Notes: a model not told the origin generated them from the sequence alone. Counted from the first letter of the stretch, positions 1-10,590 are shown. The stretch: 64,000 bases of DNA from an uncultured Solobacterium sp. (GCA_900552125.1 URYK01000005.1:51027-115026), one strand, 5' to 3'. A program made the numbers and translations.

Positions 1-261
1 CGCATTATGATTGATGAATGTATCTTCTCCAATATAACAGCGATATCCATAATCTGCATAAAACGGTGATAGTACCGTTACATTGGCCTCTCGATTTGGT
101 AGCAACTTCTTTAATAATTCTTCTTTCCTATCCGTATCTCTTGGATTTGTCTGATTATATAAAAAGCACAGTTCCTCAGCATATAATCGCTCTTCTAATA
201 AATCTTTATCATTATTGGCATCATACCAAAGTCCCTTTTCTAACTTTTCTCTCTCTATCAT
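1..261 (-). CDS. Maltose/galactoside O-acetyltransferase, N-terminal part (runs off the window)
   Basis: Reading the minus strand from ATG at 261 gives 87 uninterrupted codons up to the window edge. The start MIEREKLEKGLWYDAN, then EERLYAEELCFLYNQT and a C-terminal SPFYADYGYRCYIGEDTFI, is the N-terminal Mac domain and the beginning of the left-handed beta-helix of the LacA/Maa family of acetyl-CoA dependent sugar O-acetyltransferases. The ATG has a GAAGGGA ribosome binding site. The hexapeptide-repeat catalytic part lies outside the window. The family assignment is good; the true sugar acceptor cannot be told. Confidence 0.85.
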   Translation of the reverse strand, partial: MIEREKLEKGLWYDANNDKDLLEERLYAEELCFLYNQTNPRDTDRKEELLKKLLPNREANVTVLSPFYADYGYRCYIGEDTFINHNA

Positions 262-319
262 TTCTCTATCCCTTCTTCGCTATTTTTCTATCCTATTTTA
301 ACATAATCTTTATACACAC

Positions 320-329
320 GAAACGTTTC
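320..329. promoter_or_regulatory. Palindrome resembling a LacI/GalR-family operator
   Basis: GAAACGTTTC is a perfect 10-bp palindrome in the divergent gap between the acetyltransferase gene and the HD pseudogene. Its central ACGT flanked by AA/TT is the usual core of LacI/GalR-family operators. A sugar-responsive repressor acting on the acetyltransferase gene would fit, but no repressor gene is in the window. Confidence 0.3.
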
Positions 330-355
330 ACTACTTCAATCATATAAAATATTCA

Positions 356-364
356 TGCTATAAT
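356..364 (+). promoter_or_regulatory. Extended -10 promoter of the HD-hydrolase locus
   Basis: TGCTATAAT is a perfect -10 hexamer with an extended TGn motif, 34 bp before the ATG at 399. No good -35 is present, which is common for extended -10 promoters. Confidence 0.5.
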
Positions 365-398
365 ATTATTACACAAACATTTCATTAAGGAGGTCTTT

Positions 399-1357
399 AT
401 GATTTCATCTTATCATACTATTTTATCTGATGATTTCCCTATATTTTTACATGATTATCTGACATTAGATATTCTACAGCGATTAAAGGGAATTGGTTTA
501 TTTTGTGGCATACTTCACTCTTTCCCATCAAAACCTTTTATTCTCGCTATGACCACAGTCTAGGAGTAGCACTCATTATTTGGCATTTTACCCATGACAA
601 AAAACAAACTTTAGCAGGATTGCTTCATGATGTTTCATCTCCTGTATTCTCCCACGCAATTGATTTCTTTAATGGAGATTATCTACATCAGAACTCCACT
701 GAGGAAAGAAATATACAGATTTTAGAATAAGATTCTATGCTCCATACTTTACTTAAACGAGATGGAATTTCATTTGAAGAAATTTCCGATTATAAACGTT
801 ATCCTATCGCAGATAATCCAAGACCACAACTATCTGCCGACCGTTTAGAGTATACACTTGCGACTATCTTTTCGTTTTACATGGAAGTATAGATACCTTA
901 AAAAATATATATCAGGACTTATATATCGATCACAATGAAATCAGCTTTTCTCATTTAGAACCAACTCTTGCCTTCATGCACTGTATGCATCAAACAAATT
1001 TATTCTATTTATCCAATGAAGATATCTTAAAGATGATGTACTATGACAAGCTTATCACTATGGATGATTTATACTCTCTTACAGAATCTGAGATCATCCA
1101 CCGTATCCTTGCCTCTCCTATAAAGGATACTTCCACTATTTTCAGACTATGACATCAATTCATGAAAGTGATACTCCTGTAAACAATTATTATCATATTT
1201 CATTAGATGTGAAAAGACGATATATTGACCCATTACTTTGTGGTAAAAGAATATCTACGCAAAGTGAAGAAGCAGCTTCATTAATCCATGATATAAAAGT
1301 TATCAGACATCACTATATGCTTATATCGAATTAGAAGATTTTCGAAATAAACCTTAA
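399..1357 (+). pseudogene. HD-domain phosphohydrolase, multiply frameshifted
   Basis: An AAGGAGG site precedes ATG 399. The reading begins MISSYHTILSDDFPIFL and continues in other frames with YSRYDHSLGVALI, LAGLLHDVSSPVFSHAIDF (the HD metal-binding motif) and LSADRLEYTLATIF, all typical of HD-family dNTPase/phosphohydrolases. The frame changes near 510, an in-frame TAA lies at 728-730, and further shifts occur near 888, 1148 and 1295 before a final TAA at 1355-1357. At least four lesions make expression of a full protein very unlikely. An intact ancestor of roughly 318 residues acting on nucleotides is inferred from the family. Confidence 0.85.
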
Positions 1358-1374
1358 TTTTCCCTTTATATGAT

Positions 1375-1402
1375 ACCTCGTTCTTATATTCGAGGTTTTT
1401 TT
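1375..1402 (+). terminator. Intrinsic terminator after the HD pseudogene
   Basis: ACCTCG and CGAGGT pair around a 10-nt loop and are followed by a run of seven T. Confidence 0.8.
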
Positions 1403-1434
1403 ATTACGATATTCTTAATCTTGTTCTATATATA

Positions 1435-1464
1435 TTGTAATAGAAAATATATTACTTATATAAT
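1435..1464 (+). promoter_or_regulatory. Probable promoter of the ABC transporter locus
   Basis: TTGTAA, an 18-bp spacer and TATAAT lie about 60 bp before the ATPase start, just after the preceding terminator. Confidence 0.5.
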
Positions 1465-1524
1465 GATGATAAGAGATAGAATACAGATTGAACTTTTAAG
1501 CAAAAAGAGAGGATGGGTACAAAT

Positions 1525-2196
1525 ATGAAAAATAAAATACATGTGGAACATCTATGCAAGACCTATGGGACAAAAGAGAATAAAACAATTGCATTGCATG
1601 ATGTTACCTTAGAAATCAAAGAAAATGAATTTGTCGCAATATGTGGAACAAGCGGCAGCGGAAAAACTACTTTATTTAATATTATTAGCGGTATCGACCG
1701 AAACTATGAGGGAAACTGTTTCATCGATGACACCAACATCAGCACACTGAACGAAGAACAGATGACAATAAAAAGAAGAAAAGAAATCGGCATTATCTTC
1801 CAATTCTTTAATCTGATTTCCTTTCTTACTGTTGAAGAAAACATAAAGCTGACTAGTCAATTAGATGGAATAGAACCAGATGCAGATAAAGTTAGTATAA
1901 TATAGAAACAGCTTGATCTAGAAGAGAAAAGAAACGCCTTTATTCATGAATTATCTGGCGGTCAACAACAGCGAATAGCTATCGCAAGAGTCATGGCTGC
2001 TGATTGTGATATTATCCTAGCAGATGAACCAACAGGAAATCTTGATAGTCATAACACACAAAATATTATAGATATCTTTAAACAGATGAAAGAACAGGGA
2101 AAAACTATTGTTTTGATTACACATGATACCTATGTTGCACAACAGGCAGATTGTATCATTTACCTAAAAGATGGGGAAATTGCGAACGAATTATAG
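1525..2196 (+). pseudogene. ABC transporter ATP-binding protein (LolD/MacB type), one in-frame stop
   Basis: The frame encodes all ATPase signatures of the MacB/LolD/BceA group: Walker A GTSGSGKTT near residue 44, Q-loop IIFQFFNL near 91, signature LSGGQQQR near 139 and Walker B DIILADEPTGNLDS near 157. A TAG at 1903-1905 splits the frame between the Q-loop region and the signature motif; no frame change is needed. ATG 1525 is preferred over ATG 1513 because the GAGAGGATGGG ribosome site ends a proper distance before it. The 3' end overlaps the permease start by 26 bp. A point mutation, sequencing error or stop suppression would each explain it; as read, the ATPase is inactive. Confidence 0.85.
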
Positions 2197-4534
2197 ATAT
2201 ATATTTCAATTATCAATAAAATATATTAAATCACACAAAACAATGTTTCTTCCTTTCATCATCGTTGTATTTTTATCAACATTTCTATTAACCACAGTTT
2301 ATGTCGTTAAAGATTCTTACGATTACTATAATCTGCAAATAAGTGAAAAACAAACTGGAAAATGGGATTTTTCTTATCCACCTCAACATTTAACATCTTC
2401 CTATCCTGATGAATTATCGTTTATTGAAGACAATACAGAAATTAAAAGATATGAAAATCCATTAGCCCTTGATCCTATTTTATCGAAAAGTAATCATTAT
2501 ATGTATGTTTTTAAAGCTGAGTCTTCTTTTGAATCTCTTCCAATTATAATGCAGGAAGGAAGCTATCCAGCAAATGAAAATGAAGTACTCGTACCATATA
2601 TGATCATAGAACAGAATGAATTACAAATTGGTAATAATCTTACATTCCAAAATGAGCACGGAGATAAGATCAACTATAAGATAACTGGTGTATACAAAGA
2701 TTATTGGAACTCTGTTAGTCCTACTTTCTATACTTATTTAGAGGATAAAACAGAAGCATTCACAATATATGCTGATTTTAAAGATGAAGCTGCATTAAAC
2801 CATGTAGTTAATATGATCAATACGAATCCTGAGATCGGTTATCAACTAAATACTAACGTAGTTAACGCAAAATATTATCTTAATGATCCCTTCAGTCTGC
2901 TTTATTCTGCATTCACTGTATTAATCTATATCTGCGTATTTCTGTTTATATTTAATTCCTTAAATATGTATATAAAGAAAAAAGAATCCTATTTACATCA
3001 GCTATTTACTCTTGGAGCCACAAAGAAACAGATATATTTATCTTTATTCTTTGAATTCTTCCTTGTATGCGGAATCTGCTTTCTTTTAAGTTTTCTTGTT
3101 AGTGTATTGTTGTGGAAAGGTCTCTTTATGACTGGTGGTACTTGGTTACAAAACTATTTACAACTTTCATTTACCTTTACTTACGTATTAACACCAAAAC
3201 ACTTCGCATCCTTATTCTTATTTAACATACTAATTTTCTTATTATGTTTCCTAATTGTCATGTGGAAAAACAGAAGACAAAAAACTTTGAAACTGCATTT
3301 TCGATCTATAAAACTTAAACGCTTACCATTTATCTCTAGATTATCTAGTTTAGAAATCATAAGAACAGGTTTTGGCACTTTCATTATTGCAGTACTTGTA
3401 GTTTGTTCTATTTTATTTCAAACTACACAAACGGTAGTAGAGTATTGGATTAAAGATAGAGCTGAATACTTCCACAAAGATGCGGACATAACGACAAACT
3501 TTGGTTTGTTTAATAATAATAGCAAGGATGTCTCACAATTCATCACAGAAGTAGAAACCATCTGTAAAACAAATAATGCGACAACATGTACTATATCTTA
3601 TGGAATTCAATCAAACGCTGTATTTGGATTTGACACTACATTACCTATATATTCCATAAACCAATCTGCTTATCAGAAATTCTTAAATAAACATCAGATA
3701 GCAGATGAAAATACTCCAATACTAGTATATCGTAATGAAAGTCCATTATCCTATGAAGAATTAACTATACATATTCTAACAACTTTTCAAGAAGAATTAG
3801 ATGCAATTCCTATGGAATATCAGATGATACAAGATGAAGAACTGATGGAAAACTTCATCTATGATGATGCTATCGTCTTACTACCTCCATCATTAACTGC
3901 GCAATGGATCGATACATATTCCGATACCTATGTGAGTGGATCACTAATTATTAATAGCGAAAATCATAAACAAATTGCTGAACAATTAAATGCCATATCC
4001 ATTGTTCAATCTGATGACCATATGTATGTAATTAACAACAGGGAAAATCTACAACAGTTCTATCGAGATACTGGTGCTATACGTATCTTTATATATGGAC
4101 TAAACTTCTCTGTTCTAGCAGTATGTTTATTTATCATCTATAATATATTGACACAGTACTGCATGAAAAATAAAAGAGAAGTCAATCTACTTCTAACATT
4201 AGGAATGACAAAAAGAAAAGTAAAACACTTCTTTATCGAACGAGCAGTTATCTTATCTCTTACATCAATAATCATTTCAGCTATTTTAGAAATCTTTGTC
4301 ATATTTATCTTACGTCAAGTATTACATCTTCCTATTTCCTACATTGACTTTATTATTTATTCATTGATTTATTGTATAGTTTTGATTATTGTTATGTCAT
4401 TATTGTCTTTAGTTACTCTTAAAAAACATATTCTTGTTGCTATAATACATATAACTAACAAAAAAAGCAAATCAGATCACATTCTGGTTTGCTTTTTATC
4501 CTCTTTTTATCTTCATTTGTTCAAATGCCTTTAA
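2171..4534 (+). CDS. ABC transporter permease, FtsX family, two FtsX units
   Basis: The 787-residue membrane protein has a first transmembrane segment near residues 22-43, a long extracellular region, three membrane helices near 245-370, another near 400 that starts the second half, and three helices near 650-770. This is the MacB/FtsX-type duplicated layout used by exporters of peptides, lipids or antibiotics. It overlaps the ATPase gene and is its obvious partner, but that ATPase is interrupted. The last 25 residues are encoded by the terminator hairpin and by DNA antisense to the end of gltB, so the original stop was probably lost or a late frameshift occurred. The substrate is unknown. 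Confidence 0.75.
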   Translation: MGKLRTNYRYIFQLSIKYIKSHKTMFLPFIIVVFLSTFLLTTVYVVKDSYDYYNLQISEKQTGKWDFSYPPQHLTSSYPDELSFIEDNTEIKRYENPLALDPILSKSNHYMYVFKAESSFESLPIIMQEGSYPANENEVLVPYMIIEQNELQIGNNLTFQNEHGDKINYKITGVYKDYWNSVSPTFYTYLEDKTEAFTIYADFKDEAALNHVVNMINTNPEIGYQLNTNVVNAKYYLNDPFSLLYSAFTVLIYICVFLFIFNSLNMYIKKKESYLHQLFTLGATKKQIYLSLFFEFFLVCGICFLLSFLVSVLLWKGLFMTGGTWLQNYLQLSFTFTYVLTPKHFASLFLFNILIFLLCFLIVMWKNRRQKTLKLHFRSIKLKRLPFISRLSSLEIIRTGFGTFIIAVLVVCSILFQTTQTVVEYWIKDRAEYFHKDADITTNFGLFNNNSKDVSQFITEVETICKTNNATTCTISYGIQSNAVFGFDTTLPIYSINQSAYQKFLNKHQIADENTPILVYRNESPLSYEELTIHILTTFQEELDAIPMEYQMIQDEELMENFIYDDAIVLLPPSLTAQWIDTYSDTYVSGSLIINSENHKQIAEQLNAISIVQSDDHMYVINNRENLQQFYRDTGAIRIFIYGLNFSVLAVCLFIIYNILTQYCMKNKREVNLLLTLGMTKRKVKHFFIERAVILSLTSIIISAILEIFVIFILRQVLHLPISYIDFIIYSLIYCIVLIIVMSLLSLVTLKKHILVAIIHITNKKSKSDHILVCFLSSFYLHLFKCL
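4462..4497. terminator. Bidirectional terminator between permease and gltB
   Basis: AAAAAGCAAATCAGA pairs with TCTGGTTTGCTTTTT (wobbles tolerated) around a 6-7 nt loop, with T runs on both strands. It should stop both the convergent ABC and gltB transcripts; the annotated permease frame reads through it. Confidence 0.8.
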
Positions 4535-7500
4535 CTCTGCCTGCTCTTCATTTAAACCTTGCTTTCTATTTTGTAAAATGTATTCCTTCATGATTCGATA
4601 ATCATGAGGGATTATTTTCATAAAGTCTTTATGATAAATTTCAAAATGTTCAAGTATATGTTTACCATGAGAACTATTTGTAGCTTTGACATATGCTTCA
4701 ATTAACTGTTTTACATAATGGTAATCACTTTCTTCTAACTTATTTACTTCAACCATTTCTGAGTTAATACGCTCATGTAAATCATGTTTTTCATCTAAAA
4801 TATAGGCGATTCCGCCACTCATTCCAGCCGCAATGTTTTTTCCTGTTTCACCTAATATAACAACACATCCTCCTGTCATATATTCCAACGCATGATTTCC
4901 ACAGCCTTCCACAACCGCAACTGCTCCAGAATTACGAACCGCAAAGCGTTCTCCTGCCACACCATTAATAAAGGCATATCCGCTAGTTGCACCATATAAT
5001 GCAACATTCCCTATGATGATATTTTCCTCAGGCTTATAATTTGCTTGCGAAGAAGGTGTAACACTTAGAATAGCTCCAGAAAGTCCTTTTCCAAAATAAT
5101 CATTGGCATCTCCTGTAAGAGCTAAGTAAATCCCTTTAGGAAGGAAAGCACCAAAGGACTGGCCGCCACTGCCTATACAGTCAATATGACAAAAATCATC
5201 TGCTAACTCATTTCCATAATGTGTTGTAATATAAGATCCCAAAAGTGTTCCAAAAGTACGATCCGTATTCGTGATATTTACTTTCTCATAGTATCTCTGC
5301 TTATTTTTGATTGCATTTTTAAAACCTGGAATTAGAATTTGTGTATCTTTAGTTTGTTCTAAATGAAAATCATATTCATCCTGTTTATCAAAATGAACTT
5401 TTCCATCTTTAGCTTCAGATGTTAAAAGTTCTTCTAACTGTAGGCGTTCATATCCTATAACTTGCTTATTTATTTTCAGACATTCTTTATGTCCAATCAT
5501 CTCTTCCACTGTTTTAAATCCTAACTCCGCCATGATTTCTCTCAGATGTTCTGCGACAAACAACATAAAATTAATTACATCTTGTGGTTTTCCTTGAAAA
5601 CGTTGACGTAATGCTTCATTCTGCGTCGCAATACCATATGGGCAAGTGTCCAAACTGCAAACACGTAACATTTTACATCCTATTGCTACTAGAGGAGCAG
5701 TCGCAAAACCAAATTCTTCGGCTCCCAATAATGCCGCAATCGCTACATCACGACCACTCATTAGTTTTCCATCTGTTTCCAAACGAACTCGACTACGCAA
5801 ATGATTTTTTACGAGCTGTTCATGTGCCTGTGATAAGCCAAGCTCCCATGGTAAACCTGCATGATGAATTGAGCTTTGCGGGGCAGCTCCAGTTCCTCCA
5901 TCGCAACCAGAAATCAAAATATTTTGTGCTCCCGCTTTTGCCGTTCCACATGCAATAGTTCCAACTCCCTCTTCTGCCGCAAGTTTAACGGATATGGATG
6001 CTTTAGGATTGGCATTTTTCAAATCATAAATCAACTGAGCTAAATCTTCAATCGAATAAATGTCATGATGAGGAGGCGGTGAAATAAGTGTTACGCCAGG
6101 TGTGGAATGACGTGTTTTCGCTATCCATGGATAGACCTTATTTCCTGGTAAATGTCCTCCTTCTCCTGGTTTTGCCCCTTGCGCCATTTTGATCTGAATT
6201 TCATCTGCACTATTCAGATATTCGCTTGTCACTCCAAAACGACCACTCGCCACTTGTTTGATTGCGCTATTATATTTTGTATGATAACGTTCAGGCTTTT
6301 CTCCACCCTCTCCACTATTGCTTTTGCCATGAAGCTGATTCATTGCTTCCGCAAGACAAGTATGAGCCTCTTCTGAAATAGAGCCGTAAGACATCGCTCC
6401 TGTTTTGAACCTTTTCACAATACTTTGTGCACTTTCAACAGAAGATAAAGGAATTGATTTTCGCTTTGTTGTATCAAAGGTAAGGAGTGAACGAATGGAA
6501 ATTGGGTCATTCTCTTGATGAATAAGCTGACTATAACATTTATATTCCGCATAGTCTCCATCTCTCACTGCTTTCTGTAGTGTAGATATAGCCTCTGGAT
6601 TATATAAATGATGCTCTTTGGCTTTTCCCTTTTGGAAACGATGAAAGCCAATCGTCTCTAATTTATCATTTTCTAAATTACAAAAAGCTTGATGGTGATA
6701 ACGTACATCTTCTTCAATCTCTTTTAATGTTATGCCTCCGGCTTGAGAAATCGTTTTGGAAAAATAGCGATTTACAACATCGCGATGAAGTCCAATTGCT
6801 TCAAAGAGCCTAGCTGATCGATATGATTGCAATGTAGAAACACCCATTTTTGATGCAGCTTTTAATACACCATGTAAAATTGCATCATTATAATCTCGAA
6901 TAGCCACAGAAACTTCCTTATCTATAATATTTTCTTCAACCATTTCACGAATACTTTCATGTGCCAAATAAGCATAGACAGCACTAGCACCATAACCTAA
7001 AAGAGTCGCAAAGTGATGTACATTTCGAGGTTCTCCACTTTCCAGCACAATAGAAATCGTATTCTTCTTAGTTTCTGTAAAATGCTGTTCTATAGCAGAA
7101 ACAGCTAGTAACGATGGAATAGCTAGATGATTTTCATCTATTCCACAATCAGTTAATATTAAAATATTTGTACCTTTCTCACTTGCATGATCACATGTTT
7201 CCAAAAGATGTTCTATTGCCTCTTCTAGATGCATAGATGCATGAAATAAGATTGAAACTTCTTCTACATGAAAACCTTCCTTATGTAATGTACGAATCTT
7301 ATCCATATCCTGTTCATCTAAAATAGGATTATGAATTTCTAAAACACGGCAATTGACATCCTCATCCTGCAAGAGATTTCCTTGTTTTCCTAGATACATC
7401 GAGGTATCTGTAATAATTGTCTCTCGTAATGAATCAATAGGAGGATTTGTAACTTGTGCAAATCGCTGTTTAAAGTAATGAAACAAGATTGGATGACATT

Positions 7501-8977
7501 TTGATAAAACAGCTAGAGGAATATCCGCACCCATAGAGGCAGTTGATTCTACGCCATTTTTTGCCATTGGTAAAATCTGTTCGTGAATATCTTCCAACGT
7601 ATAACCAAACGCCTTATATAAACGTTTGCACTCTGATTTAGATAATACCTCCATCTTTTTTTCACATACAGGAAGATCTTTCAACTGTAATAAATTACGA
7701 TTTAACCAGTCTTCATATGGATGAATGTTCATATACATTGTTTTACATTCTTCATCTGTAAATAAATGTTTCTTTACGGTATCAGCTAATAACATTTGTC
7801 CTGGTCGCAAACGTTCTTTACAAACTATATGCTCTTCATATATTGGAAGTACTCCGACCTCTGAAGAAAGCACAAGCTGATGATCATCACTTAACCACCA
7901 TCGAAGCGGACGTAATCCATTTCGATCTAAAACTGCTCCTAACTTTTCTCCATCCGTAAATAAAATAGCAGCTGGTCCATCCCAAGGTTCCATCATTGTC
8001 GCATAATAATGATAAAAATCTTTTTTCTCTTGTACCATGGAAGTATTTCTCCATGGTTCTGGAATCATCATCATGATAGCTTTTTCCATTGGGATATTGT
8101 TCATGTATAAAAACTCTAACGTATTATCTAATATTGCAGAATCAGATCCATCATTTTTCACAACAGGAAGAATTTTCTCTTTCTGTGTTTCCAAAAAAGA
8201 AGAATACATAGTTTCTTCTCGTGCAGACATGTGACTCTGATTTCCTTGAATTGTATTAATTTCTCCATTATGCGCAATCATATGATAAGGCTGTGCACGC
8301 TCCCAGCTAGGCTGTGTGTTAGTAGAAAAGCGTGAGTGGATGATTGCCAAGGCACTCTCATATTGTTCATCCTGAAGATCATCATAAAAAAGACGTAGCT
8401 GATTAACGAGAAACATTCCTTTATAAACAATAGTTTTTGAAGACATTGATACTACATATGTATCTTTACATCTTGTTTCAAATTGCCTACGAATCACATA
8501 TAATAATTGTTCGAAAGATAATCCTTTTTTTAAATATGCAGGGCGTTGAATAAAACATTGACGAATCTTTGGCATGCATTGATAAGCACTGTCTCCTAAT
8601 ATAGTACTTTGGCATGGTACATCACGCCATCCTAAGACTTCTGCCCCTTCATCCATAATAATCGATTCTAATTGTTTTTCTTCCTCAAATCTTTTTGATG
8701 CCTCTTGTGGCAAAAATAACATCGCAATTCCATAGTCATTGGGCTTTGGAAGTGTAAATCCTTCTTGAAATGCCGCTTTACTGAAAAAACGATGAGAAAT
8801 CTGTAATAAAATACCAACTCCATCACCAACTTTACCGCTTGCATCTTTTCCAGCACGATGGTCTAAACGTTCTACTATTGTTAGTGCTTGATCAATTAAT
8901 GAATGATCTTTTCTACCATCAATATTTACGATAGCACCAATTCCACAAGCATCATGTTCTGTTGTATTACTTCTCAT
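4496..8977 (-). CDS. gltB: Glutamate synthase large subunit (GOGAT)
   Basis: The 1493-residue protein makes glutamate from glutamine and 2-oxoglutarate. After a 10-residue propeptide comes the catalytic N-terminal Cys11 (DACGIGAIVN) of the class II amidotransferase domain (about 11-410), then the central domain, the FMN-binding synthase barrel (about 800-1160) with the C-x5-C-x4-C [3Fe-4S] motif (CKMLRVCSLDTC), and the GXGXG domain with GSGGQSFGAF and GKGLSGAILSV. AGGAGG precedes the ATG. It is the last gene of the glnN-asnB-gltB run, 15 bp after asnB. No GltD small subunit lies in the window, so the electron donor is either ferredoxin or a distant GltD. Confidence 0.95.
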   Translation of the reverse strand: MRSNTTEHDACGIGAIVNIDGRKDHSLIDQALTIVERLDHRAGKDASGKVGDGVGILLQISHRFFSKAAFQEGFTLPKPNDYGIAMLFLPQEASKRFEEEKQLESIIMDEGAEVLGWRDVPCQSTILGDSAYQCMPKIRQCFIQRPAYLKKGLSFEQLLYVIRRQFETRCKDTYVVSMSSKTIVYKGMFLVNQLRLFYDDLQDEQYESALAIIHSRFSTNTQPSWERAQPYHMIAHNGEINTIQGNQSHMSAREETMYSSFLETQKEKILPVVKNDGSDSAILDNTLEFLYMNNIPMEKAIMMMIPEPWRNTSMVQEKKDFYHYYATMMEPWDGPAAILFTDGEKLGAVLDRNGLRPLRWWLSDDHQLVLSSEVGVLPIYEEHIVCKERLRPGQMLLADTVKKHLFTDEECKTMYMNIHPYEDWLNRNLLQLKDLPVCEKKMEVLSKSECKRLYKAFGYTLEDIHEQILPMAKNGVESTASMGADIPLAVLSKCHPILFHYFKQRFAQVTNPPIDSLRETIITDTSMYLGKQGNLLQDEDVNCRVLEIHNPILDEQDMDKIRTLHKEGFHVEEVSILFHASMHLEEAIEHLLETCDHASEKGTNILILTDCGIDENHLAIPSLLAVSAIEQHFTETKKNTISIVLESGEPRNVHHFATLLGYGASAVYAYLAHESIREMVEENIIDKEVSVAIRDYNDAILHGVLKAASKMGVSTLQSYRSARLFEAIGLHRDVVNRYFSKTISQAGGITLKEIEEDVRYHHQAFCNLENDKLETIGFHRFQKGKAKEHHLYNPEAISTLQKAVRDGDYAEYKCYSQLIHQENDPISIRSLLTFDTTKRKSIPLSSVESAQSIVKRFKTGAMSYGSISEEAHTCLAEAMNQLHGKSNSGEGGEKPERYHTKYNSAIKQVASGRFGVTSEYLNSADEIQIKMAQGAKPGEGGHLPGNKVYPWIAKTRHSTPGVTLISPPPHHDIYSIEDLAQLIYDLKNANPKASISVKLAAEEGVGTIACGTAKAGAQNILISGCDGGTGAAPQSSIHHAGLPWELGLSQAHEQLVKNHLRSRVRLETDGKLMSGRDVAIAALLGAEEFGFATAPLVAIGCKMLRVCSLDTCPYGIATQNEALRQRFQGKPQDVINFMLFVAEHLREIMAELGFKTVEEMIGHKECLKINKQVIGYERLQLEELLTSEAKDGKVHFDKQDEYDFHLEQTKDTQILIPGFKNAIKNKQRYYEKVNITNTDRTFGTLLGSYITTHYGNELADDFCHIDCIGSGGQSFGAFLPKGIYLALTGDANDYFGKGLSGAILSVTPSSQANYKPEENIIIGNVALYGATSGYAFINGVAGERFAVRNSGAVAVVEGCGNHALEYMTGGCVVILGETGKNIAAGMSGGIAYILDEKHDLHERINSEMVEVNKLEESDYHYVKQLIEAYVKATNSSHGKHILEHFEIYHKDFMKIIPHDYRIMKEYILQNRKQGLNEEQAELKAFEQMKIKRG

Positions 8978-8992
8978 AGCTTACCTCCTCGT

Positions 8993-10567
8993 CTATATGC
9001 CGCTTGCGCCATAATTCGATAATTCACGAGCACTTGGATCGCTTACATTAACCCAAGTTTGATTTGGCATCCAGAAGCCTTGAATCATTTGTGCCTGTTT
9101 AGGGTAGAAGGACTCAAATATTTCTCGATATAATAAGGATTCTTTCGTAAATGGCGTCGCAAATTCATAAAGCTGGCATTTATTTCTAAATTCATCATCA
9201 CTATAATATTCCTGTGCATATTGCTGGAGTTCATCTCGCAGTGAATGCCCTACTGCATCTGAAAAAGCTGCCTTTTCCCTCATCAGGATATGTTCAGGCA
9301 AATAATCACCAATAAAAGCTCGACGCAATAGATATTTTCCTTTACCATAATGATTACATTTCTTATTTGAATCAATACTCATTACATATTCCACAAAATC
9401 CAGATCACCAAAAGGAACTCGAGCTTCCATCGAATGGACACTGATACAGCGATCTGCACGCAATACATCATACATATGCAATTCACGAATACGCTTTTCA
9501 CTCTCTTTTTGAAAGGCATCAGCATTTGGGGCAAAATCGGTATATTTATATCCAAATAATTCATCCGATATCTCCCCTGTTAACAGTACGCGTACATCAC
9601 TATGTGCATGGATATATTTACAAAGCAGATACATACCAATGGAAGCACGTATTGTGGTAATATCGTACGTACCTAATGCTTTTATGACTTCTGGCAAGGA
9701 TTGAATTATATCATCCTTAGTAATAATAACTTCATGATGAATACTATGTATGTAAGCAGCTACTTCTCTTGCATACTTTAAGTCAATGGCATCCTTATCC
9801 ATGCCAATCGCAAAAGTACGAATTGGTTTATCTAAAAAACGTGATGCAATAGCACAGACTAATGAAGAATCTAACCCGCCGCTTAATAGAAAGCCTAATG
9901 GTGCATCGGCATCTAAACGTTTACGCACTCCTTCAATTAAATGATATCGGATATTCTCACATATGATATCAATATCCTCATTATGTACCTGTTGAACTCT
10001 TGTTATATCCCGATAACAATAAAACTTACCTTCTTTATAGTAATATCCTGGAGGAAAAGGAAGAATACGTTCACATATATCTACAAGATTCTTTGGTTCA
10101 CTGGCGAAGACAATCGCTCCATCTTCATCATAACCATAATAAAGCGGACGTATACCGATTGGATCACGAGCTGCAAGAATACTATGAGATTTTCCATCAT
10201 ACATAATTAACGCAAATTCTGCATCTAACTGTTCAAACATGGCACAGCCTAGCTCTTCATATAATGGCAACAAGATTTCACAATCACTCTCGCTTTCAAA
10301 ATGATATCCCTTTTGTATTAATTCCTGACGAAGTTTGCGAAATCCATAAATTTCACCATTACATACCAGCATACGATTATTTTTAATAAAAGGCTGCATA
10401 CCGTTTTCATCTAATCCCATAATCGCAAGTCGATGAAAGCCAAGAAATCCATTTCCTGTATCTATGATTCTTGTCGCATCCGGTCCTCTGGATCGTGTTT
10501 TTTCAAAAGCTTTTTCAAATCTTTTTCTAGACACATTTGTCTTAAAATACCCCATGATCGAACACAT
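8993..10567 (-). CDS. asnB: Asparagine synthetase, glutamine-hydrolysing
   Basis: The start at 10567 is chosen because it puts Cys2 (MCSIMGYF), the nucleophile of class II amidotransferases, at the mature N-terminus and has GGAGG at good spacing; a longer upstream frame is open but would bury the cysteine. The 524 residues comprise the glutaminase domain (about 2-200) and the synthetase domain with the PP-loop LLSGGLDSSLV and the GEISDELFGYKY motif. It transfers glutamine amide nitrogen to aspartate with ATP. Its position between glnN and gltB groups it with glutamine-consuming nitrogen assimilation. Confidence 0.93.
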   Translation of the reverse strand: MCSIMGYFKTNVSRKRFEKAFEKTRSRGPDATRIIDTGNGFLGFHRLAIMGLDENGMQPFIKNNRMLVCNGEIYGFRKLRQELIQKGYHFESESDCEILLPLYEELGCAMFEQLDAEFALIMYDGKSHSILAARDPIGIRPLYYGYDEDGAIVFASEPKNLVDICERILPFPPGYYYKEGKFYCYRDITRVQQVHNEDIDIICENIRYHLIEGVRKRLDADAPLGFLLSGGLDSSLVCAIASRFLDKPIRTFAIGMDKDAIDLKYAREVAAYIHSIHHEVIITKDDIIQSLPEVIKALGTYDITTIRASIGMYLLCKYIHAHSDVRVLLTGEISDELFGYKYTDFAPNADAFQKESEKRIRELHMYDVLRADRCISVHSMEARVPFGDLDFVEYVMSIDSNKKCNHYGKGKYLLRRAFIGDYLPEHILMREKAAFSDAVGHSLRDELQQYAQEYYSDDEFRNKCQLYEFATPFTKESLLYREIFESFYPKQAQMIQGFWMPNQTWVNVSDPSARELSNYGASGI

Positions 10568-10590
10568 ATAAATTTCTCCTCCTTTATCAT

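Noticed and set aside
320..329. Catabolite-responsive (cre) site
   Set aside because: The 10-bp palindrome does not fit the 14-bp cre consensus in either register; a generic LacI-type operator is the most that can be said.
18..347. 109-codon hydrophobic frame on the plus strand
   Set aside because: It is antisense to the acetyltransferase gene, whose frame is clear, and has no ribosome site or recognisable pattern.
1903..2196. Separate second ATPase gene starting at 1993
   Set aside because: It would start after the signature motif; the frame is the same as the upstream part, so it is one gene with a stop.
5584..8234. Open frames antisense to gltB
   Set aside because: They mirror codon bias of the gltB strand, lack ribosome sites and show no protein family.
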